Shown: positions 9,842-17,834, numbered from the stretch's first letter. The stretch is DNA of 39,396 nucleotides from Anaerolineae bacterium (GCA_947476335.1 CANJQH010000027.1:1-39396), one strand, 5' to 3'. Program-made: numbers and translations. Notes: generated from the letters alone by a model not told the origin.

Positions 9842-10794
9842 CACACCGCTCCGAGCACCATCGCCAGCAGCGCCATCCGCACAAATACGGCGTAGCGCGC
9901 CTGACGAAAATACGCCGCGTTCGGCAGATCATCAACGTCGCGTGCAATCTCGTCCACGCGCGGCAGCGGATGCATCACGATCATGCCCTCCTTCGCTGCA
10001 CGCACCGTCTGCGCATCGATGACGTACAAACCCTTAAAGCGCAGATAATCCGCCGGGTCTTCGAAGCGTTCTTTCTGCACGCGCGTGATGTAGGCCACAT
10101 CCGCCCGCGCCAGACCCTCGCACAAATCCTGCGTCTGCGTGAAGCGCACGCCGCGCGCGCTCAAGTCGTCGAGCACATCCTCCGGCATAGACAACGGCGG
10201 CGGCGACACCAGCACCAGCTCGGCGCCCCACATCGCCAGCGCCTGCGAAAGTGAATGCACCGTGCGGCCATTTTTCAGGTCGCCCACCATCGCCACCGTC
10301 AACCCTTCCAGCGACCCGCGCTCGTGTTCGATCGTGAACAAATCGAGCATCGCCTGCGACGGATGCTCGCCTGTGCCGTCGCCGGCGTTGATCACCGGCA
10401 CGCTCGACGCGTCCGCCATGTCGTGCGCCGAGCCGACGGCCGGATGGCGCTGCACGATCACGTCGGCATAACACTCGATCATGCGCGCCGAGTCGTAGAT
10501 CGTCTCGCCCTTCACCGCACTCGAGCTCTGCAACGCATCCGCCACGCTGATCACCGAGCCGCCCAGACGATGCATCGCGCTTTCGAACGACAAGCGCGTG
10601 CGCGTGCTCGGTTCGTAAAACACCGTGGCGCAAATGCGACCGCTGAGCAATTGCAGCGGCCAGCGATCCTGCATCAACCGGCTTTCGAAGCGCGCCGCCT
10701 GCGCCAGCACGGCGCTGATTTCGTCTTTGGTAAAGTCGGCGATGCTCAACACATCGCGGCCGACGAGCGGGTTATAGGACTGAATCGGCTTCAT
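9841..10794 (-). CDS. pyrB: Aspartate carbamoyltransferase catalytic subunit
   Basis: The first committed step of pyrimidine synthesis: carbamoyl phosphate plus aspartate to carbamoyl-aspartate. The carbamoyl-phosphate site STRTR is at 63-67 (FYEPSTRTRLSFESA), followed by the HPSQAMLDLFT and HPLPRVDEIA motifs. The length of 317 aa is normal for the catalytic chain. ATG 10794 lies 9 nt after a TACAAT box on the minus strand, so the mRNA is probably leaderless. No pyrI or pyrC is adjacent; the downstream partner is the GH5 gene. Confidence 0.95.
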   Translation of the reverse strand: MKPIQSYNPLVGRDVLSIADFTKDEISAVLAQAARFESRLMQDRWPLQLLSGRICATVFYEPSTRTRLSFESAMHRLGGSVISVADALQSSSAVKGETIYDSARMIECYADVIVQRHPAVGSAHDMADASSVPVINAGDGTGEHPSQAMLDLFTIEHERGSLEGLTVAMVGDLKNGRTVHSLSQALAMWGAELVLVSPPPLSMPEDVLDDLSARGVRFTQTQDLCEGLARADVAYITRVQKERFEDPADYLRFKGLYVIDAQTVRAAKEGMIVMHPLPRVDEIARDVDDLPNAAYFRQARYAVFVRMALLAMVLGAV

Positions 10795-10803
10795 CGATGC
10801 AGG

Positions 10804-10809
10804 ATTGTA
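10804..10809 (-). promoter_or_regulatory. -10 box of pyrB
   Basis: On the minus strand TACAAT is 9 nt before ATG 10794. It belongs to a very tight divergent promoter region of only 29 bp shared with the sulfotransferase gene. Confidence 0.55.
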
Positions 10810-10813
10810 GAAC

Positions 10814-10822
10814 TTATCCACA
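10814..10822 (+). promoter_or_regulatory. DnaA-box-like site between divergent starts
   Basis: TTATCCACA is an exact match to the E. coli-type strong DnaA box. It lies between pyrB and the sulfotransferase gene, upstream of the pyrB -10 and directly before the sulfotransferase ATG. A single nonamer can occur by chance. Confidence 0.4.
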
Positions 10823-10823
10823 G

Positions 10824-11768
10824 ATGAATACACCACCCCTTTACTTTCTCCACATCCCGAAAACCAGCGGCACCTCGCTCAGCTCAGTGCTGCGCCGCGC
10901 CTACCCAATGCATCGCTCGCTGAATGGGCTGCGCCAACATGTTGTGGCCAACGAGACAATGCTGCGCAGCTACGACTGCATCGACGGCCACCTCGCCTGG
11001 CTGCCGGATCACCTGCTGCAGCCCGGGACATTGCGCTGCACAGTGCTGCGCGATCCCATCGCACGCACGATCTCGCACATGTTCATGTTCCAGCACGAAG
11101 TCATGGGAAATAAGCCAGATTACAGGAAGTTGGGGGAAGAAGAAAAGGAAGCACTGCGCAGAGGAGATTTTCTGCGAATACTACAGTCGAAACAATTCCG
11201 CACACGCTATGACAACGTACAGTGTAGACACCTCTCTCGCGTCAAGATCAGCCAACCGATCGGCAGCACGAGTTTGAAAATCCCGCCGGACAAGTCTGAT
11301 TTCATCGCCGCCCAACAACACCTGCAGGCCATCAATTTCGTCGGCCTCACCGAAAGACTCGACGACACCACCCGCATGATCGGCGCCGCCATCGGGCTCA
11401 GCGTAAATGAGGCGCCCAAGAAAAATATCAATCCCCGCACGAACGACGCATCGACTTCTTCCATCTCTCTATTCGACGCATCACAGCAGCAAGAAATTCT
11501 TCAGATCATCGAAGACATCAACCGCTATGACATCGAGCTGTACCGCATGGCGCAGGAACGCTTCAAAGCGCAGTGGGAAGCATATGCACACCTGCCGCCC
11601 GTGCGAATGACGAACCGCGTCCGATTTCACTCCGCAACATGGAGCGCCTATGCGCTGCTTCGGCGCGTCTATCACGGCATTTTTAAAAATTCGGCACGCG
11701 GGCAACTGCGCCTGCTGCATCGAATCCGCAGCATCGTCAGCACGCGCAAAATAAAAGGCACCTCTTGA
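10824..11768 (+). CDS. Sulfotransferase family protein
   Basis: A 314-aa PAPS-dependent sulfotransferase (Sulfotransfer_2-like). The 5'-phosphosulfate loop is FLHIPKTSGTSLSS (8-21, with K13) and the 3'-phosphate site is VLRDPIARTISHMF (74-87, R76 and S84). The acceptor is unknown; a surface polysaccharide fits the glycosyltransferases further on. M at 10824 starts the protein immediately before the conserved loop. A possible TAGAAC box lies 10 nt upstream. The middle part is richer in A and in AGA/AGG/GAA codons than neighbouring genes, which may mean transfer. Its stop codon overlaps the -35 box of glnA. Confidence 0.85.
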   Translation: MNTPPLYFLHIPKTSGTSLSSVLRRAYPMHRSLNGLRQHVVANETMLRSYDCIDGHLAWLPDHLLQPGTLRCTVLRDPIARTISHMFMFQHEVMGNKPDYRKLGEEEKEALRRGDFLRILQSKQFRTRYDNVQCRHLSRVKISQPIGSTSLKIPPDKSDFIAAQQHLQAINFVGLTERLDDTTRMIGAAIGLSVNEAPKKNINPRTNDASTSSISLFDASQQQEILQIIEDINRYDIELYRMAQERFKAQWEAYAHLPPVRMTNRVRFHSATWSAYALLRRVYHGIFKNSARGQLRLLHRIRSIVSTRKIKGTS

Positions 11769-11792
11769 CGCCCCCGGCAGCTTGACTATAAT
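11765..11792 (+). promoter_or_regulatory. Sigma70-type promoter of glnA
   Basis: TTGACG (11765-11770) and TATAAT (11787-11792) are separated by 16 bp. Transcription would begin near 11799, giving a leader of about 100 nt. This is the best-formed promoter in the window, unlike the leaderless genes. Confidence 0.85.
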
Positions 11793-11808
11793 TTCGACCG
11801 TTAGTCAA
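11782..11808. promoter_or_regulatory. Inverted repeat over the glnA -10 box
   Basis: TTGACTA (11782-11788) and TAGTCAA (11802-11808) are a perfect 7-bp inverted repeat separated by 13 bp, straddling the -10 box and transcription start. It is positioned as a repressor operator. A second dyad, TTGGT-C-ACCAA, lies just downstream (about 11819-11829). Confidence 0.5.
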
Positions 11809-11829
11809 ATTACACATGTTGGTCACCAA

Positions 11830-11882
11830 GACGTGACGACTTTCCGTTGATTCATCGGAGTCGTCACGTCTTTATCTTTTTT
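11830..11882 (+). terminator. Attenuator-like terminator in the glnA leader
   Basis: GACGTGACGACT (11830-11841) pairs perfectly with 11859-11870 (12 bp), followed by TTTATCTTTTTT. It sits between the glnA promoter and start codon, so it would stop transcription before the gene unless antitermination occurs. Confidence 0.8.
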
Positions 11883-11898
11883 CCAAGCAAGGAGTTCC

Positions 11899-13329
11899 AT
11901 GTCTGATTCACTTCGCGATTTCCTCGAACTTCCCTACGACAAGCTGGAGGAAATGAACCTCGAAGCCAAGTCGCAGCGCCTTGGGCGGGTATCAGCAGAC
12001 CAGATCGCTGAAGAGCGCCTGCGCTACCTCACTGACGAAAAGCGCATTAAAGCCATTACTGTGCTGTTCAGCGACCTCGAAGGCCGCCTGCACATGCTCG
12101 ACTACGACAAGAAGTTCCTGCTCAAGTCGTACGACAACCTGACTTTCGATGGCTCGTCGATCCGCGGCTTTACCGCGCAGCGCGAATCAGACCTGCGGCT
12201 CGTCATCGACTGGGCCGCCTTCTATTGGGCCCCAGCCGACATCTTCGGCCCCGGCAAAGTCATGGTCTTCGGCGAAGTCATCGACAAGGATGGCTCACCG
12301 TACTCAGCCGACATGCGCAGCGTGCTCAAGCAGTTCGCGACAAAAATGCACGATGAGCACGGCTACACGCTCAACGCCGCCAACGAGATCGAAGGCTTTC
12401 TCTTCAAGGGCGTCGACGCCGAGCGCCATTATCACGAGACTGGCAAGTTCGAGTTCGTCAACACCGGCGGCTACTATCACTCGCTGCCCGGCGATGCGCT
12501 GCGCACGTTCATCGACACCAGCGCCGAAGTACAGCGCGCCATGGGCTTCCAGAACGAGAAGGATCATCCCGAGGTCTCGCCGTCGCAGTTCGAAATCAAT
12601 TACTCGTACAGCGAAGTGGTCGCCGCCGCTGACACGATCCAGCTCTATAAGCTGATCTGCCGCCAGGTCGCCACCAAGCTCGGCATGACCGCCAGCTTCC
12701 TGCCCAAACCCGTCGTCGGCATTAACGGCAACGGCATGCACACCAACATCTCGATCACCAAGGGCGGCAAGAACCTGTTCTGGGATCCGACCGGCGTCGA
12801 GAAGCTCAGCCCGTTCGCGTGGCAGTTCGTCGATCGCATCCTCACGCACGGCAACGACATCTGCCTGATGCTCAACGCCAGCGTGAACGCGTATCGCCGC
12901 CTCGACCCGCACTTCGAAGCGCCGAATCAGATCAAGGCCTCGGCCACCGATCGCGGCTCGATGGTTCGTATTCCGATCGGCAACGAGAAGAGCTCGCGCG
13001 TCGAAGTCCGCTCCGTCGGCCCGGACGCCAACCCCTACATGGTCATGCTCTCGGTCTTCAAGACCGGCATCGCAGGCAGCATCGCCGCCGACGCCAACCT
13101 GCGCCAGGCAGCCCGTTACCTGCCCGACAACGTCTACACCGCCATCGAAAACTTCCGTGGTGCAGATTGGACCACCTCGCTCCTCGGCGCCGACGTCAAG
13201 AGCCGCTATGCTGACCTGAAGCAGGCCTCAGCCGACCGCTGCGCCCGCCTCCTCGGCACGTTCGTCAAGCCGCAGGAAGTTCAGTACCACCACGAGGTCT
13301 ACAACCAGTACCTCTGGAACCTGTTTTAG
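11899..13329 (+). CDS. glnA: Glutamine synthetase, type I
   Basis: Makes glutamine from glutamate, ammonium and ATP. GSI signatures are in order: FDGSSIRGF (about 85-93), NEIEGFLF, VSPSQFEINY, NGNGMHTNIS (the catalytic His loop), NASVNAYRRL and RSVGPDANPYMV. The length is 476 aa. I do not see the NLY(D/E)LP adenylylation-loop tyrosine motif of GSI-beta enzymes, so control by adenylylation is unlikely and feedback or transcriptional control is more probable. AAGGAG (11889-11894) lies 4 nt before the ATG. The promoter, operator-like dyad and leader hairpin upstream fit nitrogen-dependent control. Confidence 0.95.
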   Translation: MSDSLRDFLELPYDKLEEMNLEAKSQRLGRVSADQIAEERLRYLTDEKRIKAITVLFSDLEGRLHMLDYDKKFLLKSYDNLTFDGSSIRGFTAQRESDLRLVIDWAAFYWAPADIFGPGKVMVFGEVIDKDGSPYSADMRSVLKQFATKMHDEHGYTLNAANEIEGFLFKGVDAERHYHETGKFEFVNTGGYYHSLPGDALRTFIDTSAEVQRAMGFQNEKDHPEVSPSQFEINYSYSEVVAAADTIQLYKLICRQVATKLGMTASFLPKPVVGINGNGMHTNISITKGGKNLFWDPTGVEKLSPFAWQFVDRILTHGNDICLMLNASVNAYRRLDPHFEAPNQIKASATDRGSMVRIPIGNEKSSRVEVRSVGPDANPYMVMLSVFKTGIAGSIAADANLRQAARYLPDNVYTAIENFRGADWTTSLLGADVKSRYADLKQASADRCARLLGTFVKPQEVQYHHEVYNQYLWNLF

Positions 13330-13346
13330 TCGACATCAAAAATTCG

Positions 13347-13458
13347 GTAACTACTCAGACCCAAATCAGTATTTCCCGCGAAACACACTATTCTCTCCCC
13401 CTTCGGGGGAGAGAATAGTGTGTTTCGCGTTGGGAAAATGGCTGGCCTGAGTAGTTAC
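13347..13458 (+). mobile_element. 112-bp palindromic MITE, copy A
   Basis: Terminal inverted repeats GTAACTACTCAG and CTGAGTAGTTAC. The inner hairpin is 25 bp and perfect (13377-13401 with 13405-13429). It is flanked by an exact 8-bp target duplication AAAATTCG (13339-13346 and 13459-13466). It starts 17 bp after the glnA stop codon. The inner hairpin sequence is identical to that of copy D. Confidence 0.92.
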
Positions 13459-13533
13459 AAAATTCGTGCATGCTCAGACATAGATCAGTGTTTCGCGTTA
13501 GAAAACCGGATGGCCTGAGCATGCACGAATTTT
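13459..13533 (+). repeat. Short variant of the palindromic element, copy B
   Basis: A 19-bp perfect outer stem (13459-13477 with 13515-13533) encloses ATAGATCAGTG...GTTAGAAAACCGGATGGC, the same inner left and right motifs as the full elements, but the 25-bp hairpin is missing. Its stem bases differ from GTAACTACTCAG (they include GTGCATGCTCAG) but still pair fully. Copy A is inserted at its left edge. Confidence 0.8.
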
Positions 13534-13560
13534 CTCTTTCCGTGTACCATCCGCGCCGCG

Positions 13561-14562
13561 ATGTACGCCGAATTGATCCGCCCCCTGCTGTTCCGCCTCG
13601 ATCCGGAACAGGCACACCATCTCACATTGCAGGCGCTACGCATGCCGCTTGCCGCACCAGTGCTGCGTTTTTTTTTCGGCACACAAAATTCACAGCCAGT
13701 CGAAGCCTTCGGCCTGCGTTTTACAAATCGCGTCGGCCTGGCCGCCGGCTATGACAAAAATGGCGTCGCTCTCGCCGGTCTTGAAGCACTTGGCTTCGGC
13801 CACATCGAATGCGGCACAGTCACGCGCATTCCACAACAAGGCAACCCCAGGCCGCGCGTGCATCGATTTCCAAACCAGCACGCCGTCATCAACAGCATGG
13901 GATTTCCAAACGACGGCGTCGACGTGCTGCTTGCTCATTTGGAACGCACACATCTGACGCGCACGCGCCTTGGTATCAATATCGGCAAGGGAAAAGACAC
14001 ACCCATCGAACGCGCTGCAGAGGATTACTGTGCACTGTACGAACACACACACGCGCGCGCCGATTACATCGTCATCAACATCAGCAGCCCAAACACGGCA
14101 AATCTGCGCAGCCTGCAGTCACGTACAGCACTCGTCGAACTGCTCAGCGCCGTCGCTGAAACGCGCCGCAGCACCGCGCATCGGCCCATTCTCGTGAAGA
14201 TCGCACCCGATCTGAACACCGATGAACTTGACGACGTGCTCGACGCAATCGCACAAACTGGCATGGACGGCATCATCGCTACAAACACCACGCTGCACCG
14301 CGATGGGCTGCCCGCTTCAGCCACCGAACTGCGCGGCGGCGCGAGCGGCGCCATACTCACCGCACGCTCAACGGAAATCATCCGCCACATTGCGCGCACC
14401 ACATCCGGACGCCTTCCCATCATCGGTGTCGGCGGCATCATGTCCGCCGACGACGCACAAGCAAAATTCGACGCGGGCGCAACGCTCGTGCAGCTGTATA
14501 CGGGAATGATTTACGCCGGGCCAAGGCTGGTGAGACAAGTGGCAGCAGATAGCAGACAGTGA
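13561..14562 (+). CDS. pyrD: Dihydroorotate dehydrogenase (quinone), class 2
   Basis: Oxidises dihydroorotate to orotate and passes electrons to membrane quinone. The 333-aa chain has the class 2 N-terminal helix pair (1-40), the FMN-site motifs AAGYDKNG (61-68) and INSMGFPN, the serine-base motif NISSPNTANLR (173-183) and the C-terminal IIGVGGIMSADDA phosphate loop. ATG 13561 is 10 nt after a TACCAT box and has no Shine-Dalgarno sequence. It converges on pyrE; the two stops are 28 bp apart and share one hairpin. Confidence 0.95.
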   Translation: MYAELIRPLLFRLDPEQAHHLTLQALRMPLAAPVLRFFFGTQNSQPVEAFGLRFTNRVGLAAGYDKNGVALAGLEALGFGHIECGTVTRIPQQGNPRPRVHRFPNQHAVINSMGFPNDGVDVLLAHLERTHLTRTRLGINIGKGKDTPIERAAEDYCALYEHTHARADYIVINISSPNTANLRSLQSRTALVELLSAVAETRRSTAHRPILVKIAPDLNTDELDDVLDAIAQTGMDGIIATNTTLHRDGLPASATELRGGASGAILTARSTEIIRHIARTTSGRLPIIGVGGIMSADDAQAKFDAGATLVQLYTGMIYAGPRLVRQVAADSRQ

Positions 14563-14600
14563 ACTCACAACAGAGACGGAGCACTATCTGCTATCTGCTG
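14543..14600. terminator. Shared bidirectional hairpin of pyrD and pyrE
   Basis: CAGCAGATAGCAGA (14543-14556) pairs perfectly with 14587-14600. The sequence is made of heptamers such as AGCAGAT, AGCAGAC and ATCTGCT (twice). Both arms lie inside the 3' ends of the two coding regions. Confidence 0.7.
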
Positions 14601-15199
14601 TTCACGACCCACGATCGCACTTCTTCTCGCTTCGCCGCCGGCAGCCGGCCCGAAGCAACGAGCGCATCAAGCACCTGCGTCAGCGTCATCACGGCGTGCA
14701 GCGCCACACCACGCGCAGCGAGCTCTTCAGCACCACCCTGCTCACGGTCGATCAGCACAAGAATGTCGCGCACGACGAGGCCTTCGTCGAGCAACGGCTT
14801 GAGTGCTTCGATCTTCGCCGTGCCGCGCGTGATCAGATCGTCGACCATCAACACGGTTTCACCAGCAGCGTATGCACCTTCGATCAACTTGGCTGTGCCG
14901 TAATCTTTCGCTTCTTTGCGCGGATAAATCAACGGCCGCTCGAGTTCAAGCGACACAGCAACGCCGATCGGCAAGCCAGCGTACGGCAGCGCCGCCAACC
15001 GATCGAACTGCAAATCATGCACGCGCACAAGTGCTGCCATTGCTGCACCGACCGTGCGCAGCACGCGTGGATGCGTCACCAGCAGCCGCAGGTCCAGATA
15101 AATCGGCGACATCAGTCCGCTCTTCAATTTGAAGCTGCCGAATTTGACGCAGCCAATGTCAAACAACGTCGCCGCAAGTTCATCGATATTTATGCTCAT
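14591..15199 (-). CDS. pyrE: Orotate phosphoribosyltransferase
   Basis: Adds phosphoribosyl from PRPP to orotate to give OMP. The 202-aa chain has the PRPP-binding motif VLMVDDLITRG (116-126), the flexible loop RKEAKDYG (94-101) and the FKLKSGLMSPIYLDLR N-terminus. AGAGGA lies 3 nt before the ATG. It is downstream of pyrF on the same strand with a 61-bp spacer, so the two probably form one transcription unit. Confidence 0.95.
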   Translation of the reverse strand: MSINIDELAATLFDIGCVKFGSFKLKSGLMSPIYLDLRLLVTHPRVLRTVGAAMAALVRVHDLQFDRLAALPYAGLPIGVAVSLELERPLIYPRKEAKDYGTAKLIEGAYAAGETVLMVDDLITRGTAKIEALKPLLDEGLVVRDILVLIDREQGGAEELAARGVALHAVMTLTQVLDALVASGRLPAAKREEVRSWVVNSR

Positions 15200-15210
15200 C
15201 TGTCCTCTCC

Positions 15211-15262
15211 ACTCCGACTCTCCACTCTGACTCTCTACTCTGACTCTCTACTCTGACTCTCT
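15211..15262. repeat. 13-bp tandem repeat in the pyrF-pyrE spacer
   Basis: ACTCCGACTCTCC is followed by three exact copies of ACTCTGACTCTCT. On the coding (minus) strand the array is purine-rich (AGAGAGTCAGAGT) and ends 11 bp before the pyrE ATG, so copy number could change pyrE expression. Confidence 0.9.
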
Positions 15263-16076
15263 ACTTCGCTTCCCGCATTTTCATCACCAGCTCCAGCGCG
15301 GCCGCGCGTGCGGCATCAGCAAAGTCGACCTTGCGCGATGCATACAGCACCGAGCGTGACGCATTCACCACGGGACCGAGGCCGGTGGTCGTGCGGCCAT
15401 AGCGCAGCGCCAATGCCAGATCGCCACCCTGTGCACCAACCCCAGGAATCAGAAACGGCAGCTCGGGCGCCAGTTCGCGGATGCGCGCCAGCTCCTGCGG
15501 CGCTGTTGCACCCACCACCAGGCCGCACGCGCCTGGCCCTTCTTCGTTCCAACGGCGCGCACTGCGCGTCAATTTTTCGAAAAGCAGCTCTTCTCCCTGC
15601 ACGCTCAAATTCTGGAATTCGCCAGCGTTGGCATTGCTCGTGCGCGCCAGCACAAACGCGCCGCGATCGGCGTATTTCAGAAAAGGCTTCACAGAGTCAC
15701 TGCCCATGTACGGCGATAGCGTCACTGCATCAGCCATGAACTGCTCAAAAGCACCGCGCGCATACGCTTCAGCCGTGTTACCGATATCACCAAATTTACC
15801 GTCGAGGATGATTGGAATGTCCGATGGGATGTAGCGCACGATGCGTTCCAATGCCACGATGCCGGCCGCACCTTCGGCGAGGAAGAAGCCAAGATTCGGC
15901 TTGTACGCACACACCAGATCCTTCGTCGCATCGATGATCTCGCGCGCGAAGGGCAGCATCTGCTCGTCATACGGTTGAATCGGCAGCGGCGTGTTTGCCG
16001 TCACGATATCCAAACCAACGCACAAGTAAGAACGATTGCGCTCCTGCGCGGAGCGAAGTTTTTCAATGAATGACAT
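15261..16076 (-). CDS. pyrF: Orotidine 5'-phosphate decarboxylase, subfamily 2
   Basis: Decarboxylates OMP to UMP, the last step of UMP synthesis. The length (271 aa) and motifs fit the longer subfamily 2. The catalytic tetrad is visible: K59 (YKPNLGFF), D92, K94 and D97 in LDGKFGDIGNTA (subfamily members usually read DxKRGDI). The phosphate loop PGVGAQGGD and the RSVLYAS end motif are present. No good Shine-Dalgarno lies before ATG 16076; a 28-bp heptamer array is directly upstream. Confidence 0.94.
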   Translation of the reverse strand: MSFIEKLRSAQERNRSYLCVGLDIVTANTPLPIQPYDEQMLPFAREIIDATKDLVCAYKPNLGFFLAEGAAGIVALERIVRYIPSDIPIILDGKFGDIGNTAEAYARGAFEQFMADAVTLSPYMGSDSVKPFLKYADRGAFVLARTSNANAGEFQNLSVQGEELLFEKLTRSARRWNEEGPGACGLVVGATAPQELARIRELAPELPFLIPGVGAQGGDLALALRYGRTTTGLGPVVNASRSVLYASRKVDFADAARAAALELVMKMREAK

Positions 16077-16081
16077 TATTT

Positions 16082-16109
16082 AGTTCCGAGTTCTGAGTGC
16101 CGAGCGCGA
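16082..16109. repeat. Heptamer tandem repeat upstream of pyrF
   Basis: AGTTCCG, AGTTCTG, AGTGCCG and AGCGCGA follow each other without gaps. It fills the 36-bp spacer between the membrane protein gene and pyrF. Confidence 0.75.
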
Positions 16110-16112
16110 CAC

Positions 16113-17681
16113 TTATTCGCTAATCCAATACGAAACGACGAGGCCGCTGTCTGCGAAGACACGTTCGTCAACTTTGCGCACGCCGCGCACTTCGCCGAAG
16201 TGCGCCACGATTTCCTGTCGCCACGCATTTTTGTTTTTCATGTCGTCGGTGTTGTAGAGCGGCGAGTCTTTGCTCAGAGCGATCAGCGTCACCTGTGCGC
16301 CAGGATTTTCACCAAGCCACTTCTGCACACGCGCGATATCGTCTGCACCATCAGTGGGCGGTGCATCGTACTGCACAGCCGGGTTGTTCGCGAAAGACGG
16401 CAGCGGCCGCAGCCGCCATTCAAACAGGGGCGGGCTCATCTCACCAAACGTGCCGATGATCAGCACCGGCTTCGCACCATCCTGCCAGCGCACGATCTGA
16501 TCAGTTGCTGCGCGCATGTCGTCGGCCAGATTGCCGGCCCACACCGGCTGCAGCCGCGGCAACCAGAACGCCCAGCTCGCGATCGCCATCGACAGCACCA
16601 CCGCTGCAACAAACTTCGCACGCACCTTCGTGCTCGCCCACGCCGCTGCACCAAGGCCGGCCAGCAACCACAGCGACGGAAAAATCGGCGTGATGTAACG
16701 CGGCGATTTCAGCTGATGCAACGTTGCCAGCACGAAGCCAAGTGCAAAAAAAACCGCGAGCACAGCAACACCGGCGTGCCGCGTTTTTCGAATCGCAATA
16801 ACCGCCGCAACGAGCGTCGCAGCCAGCACCACTGCGTGCGGCATCAGCCAGTCGGCTGACGCACGCACGTAATACAGCAGATTCTGCCCACTCCAGAATT
16901 CATAACCGGAGTTTTCATTCGAGACGAAAAACGCAAAGTCACGCCACTTCACTTCCATCGACGCGATATCGGTGCCCGTAAAAAACCACATCGCCAGTCC
17001 AAGCACGAACGGCAGATACAGCGCGATGAACGTCATCGGACGCAGCTGCTTCGCGCGCAAACGGCCAAGCAGATCGATCAGCCCAATCGCTGCAAGTGCG
17101 AACGCAGCATAGTTGTACTTCGTCAAAAAGAGCGCAAACAACAACGCACCAGTCACGGCATAGTTCAGCACGCGCCCACGCCGACGCGCGCGCAGATACG
17201 CCCAGAATGTGACGAAGACCATGAATGCCACAGGCGTCTCCTGCATCGCCCAGCTGCTGACATAGAGCCAGCCCGGTGCGCTCAACGCCAGCAGGCCGGC
17301 TACCCACGCTGCCAGCGGCGCACGCTGCGGGAAAATTTCCCGCGCCAGCAGGCACGCCATCAGCATCGTCGCCACGAGCATGAGATACGCAAACAGCCGC
17401 GCCGTTTCGTCCGTGCGTCCAAGCAGGCCGAGAAACGGCGCCTGCAATATCGAGAACATCGGCGGCCACAGTGTCTGAATATGAAAGTCGCCCCAGAATG
17501 CGCGCAAATCGTGATTCAGAAAATCGCGCAGCATGTAGTAACCAGGCAGGCTGTGTGCAGCTTCATCGAAGTTCAACGGCGCCGCAGGCACGATCAGTCG
17601 GAAATACACCTCGCGCCCCACAATCGTAGACAGCAGGATCAGAATTCCAACGGTCAGCCACCATTGCCGGCGCAGATACAT
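16113..17681 (-). CDS. GT39-like membrane glycosyltransferase
   Basis: A 522-aa polytopic protein with about 11 hydrophobic segments. After the first segment the NFDEAAHSLPGYYMLRD motif carries the D39-E40 pair expected for the catalytic site of PMT/ArnT-type GT-C enzymes that use lipid-phosphate sugars. A KSPRYITPIFPSLWLL segment (late loop before the last helices) is also typical. The last 130 residues form a soluble extracytoplasmic domain without the beta-sandwich tail seen in several neighbours. Donor and acceptor are unknown. ATG 17681 lies 8 nt after a TATACT box (leaderless). pyrF follows 36 bp downstream. Confidence 0.8.
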   Translation of the reverse strand: MYLRRQWWLTVGILILLSTIVGREVYFRLIVPAAPLNFDEAAHSLPGYYMLRDFLNHDLRAFWGDFHIQTLWPPMFSILQAPFLGLLGRTDETARLFAYLMLVATMLMACLLAREIFPQRAPLAAWVAGLLALSAPGWLYVSSWAMQETPVAFMVFVTFWAYLRARRRGRVLNYAVTGALLFALFLTKYNYAAFALAAIGLIDLLGRLRAKQLRPMTFIALYLPFVLGLAMWFFTGTDIASMEVKWRDFAFFVSNENSGYEFWSGQNLLYYVRASADWLMPHAVVLAATLVAAVIAIRKTRHAGVAVLAVFFALGFVLATLHQLKSPRYITPIFPSLWLLAGLGAAAWASTKVRAKFVAAVVLSMAIASWAFWLPRLQPVWAGNLADDMRAATDQIVRWQDGAKPVLIIGTFGEMSPPLFEWRLRPLPSFANNPAVQYDAPPTDGADDIARVQKWLGENPGAQVTLIALSKDSPLYNTDDMKNKNAWRQEIVAHFGEVRGVRKVDERVFADSGLVVSYWISE

Positions 17682-17689
17682 CGCGCGAA

Positions 17690-17695
17690 AGTATA
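17690..17695 (-). promoter_or_regulatory. -10 box of the GT39-like gene
   Basis: On the minus strand TATACT is 8 nt before ATG 17681. Confidence 0.6.
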
Positions 17696-17755
17696 CCGGG
17701 GGCCGGCAGCGGGGAGATGCGGGTGAACCTGACGTGGCACCCCGGCCATAGCGAC

Positions 17756-17785
17756 ATTATTCAGGTACAAATTATTCAGGCACAA
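17756..17785. repeat. 15-bp tandem direct repeat in a divergent promoter region
   Basis: ATTATTCAGGTACAA is repeated at once as ATTATTCAGGCACAA (one mismatch). It lies midway between two divergent leaderless promoters (17690-17695 and 17829-17834) and may be a tandem regulator site. Confidence 0.7.
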
Positions 17786-17828
17786 GAAGCAGCAGCCGCG
17801 TACTATCTGAAAAGTGCGTCACCCCTCC

Positions 17829-17834
17829 TATACT
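17829..17834 (+). promoter_or_regulatory. -10 box of the second GT39-like gene
   Basis: TATACT is 8 nt before ATG 17843, mirroring the divergent gene. Confidence 0.6.

Noticed and set aside
13347..13458. Simple intrinsic terminator of glnA
   Set aside because: The hairpin is part of a mobile 112-bp unit with terminal repeats and an 8-bp target duplication, and there is no T-run; termination may be a secondary role.
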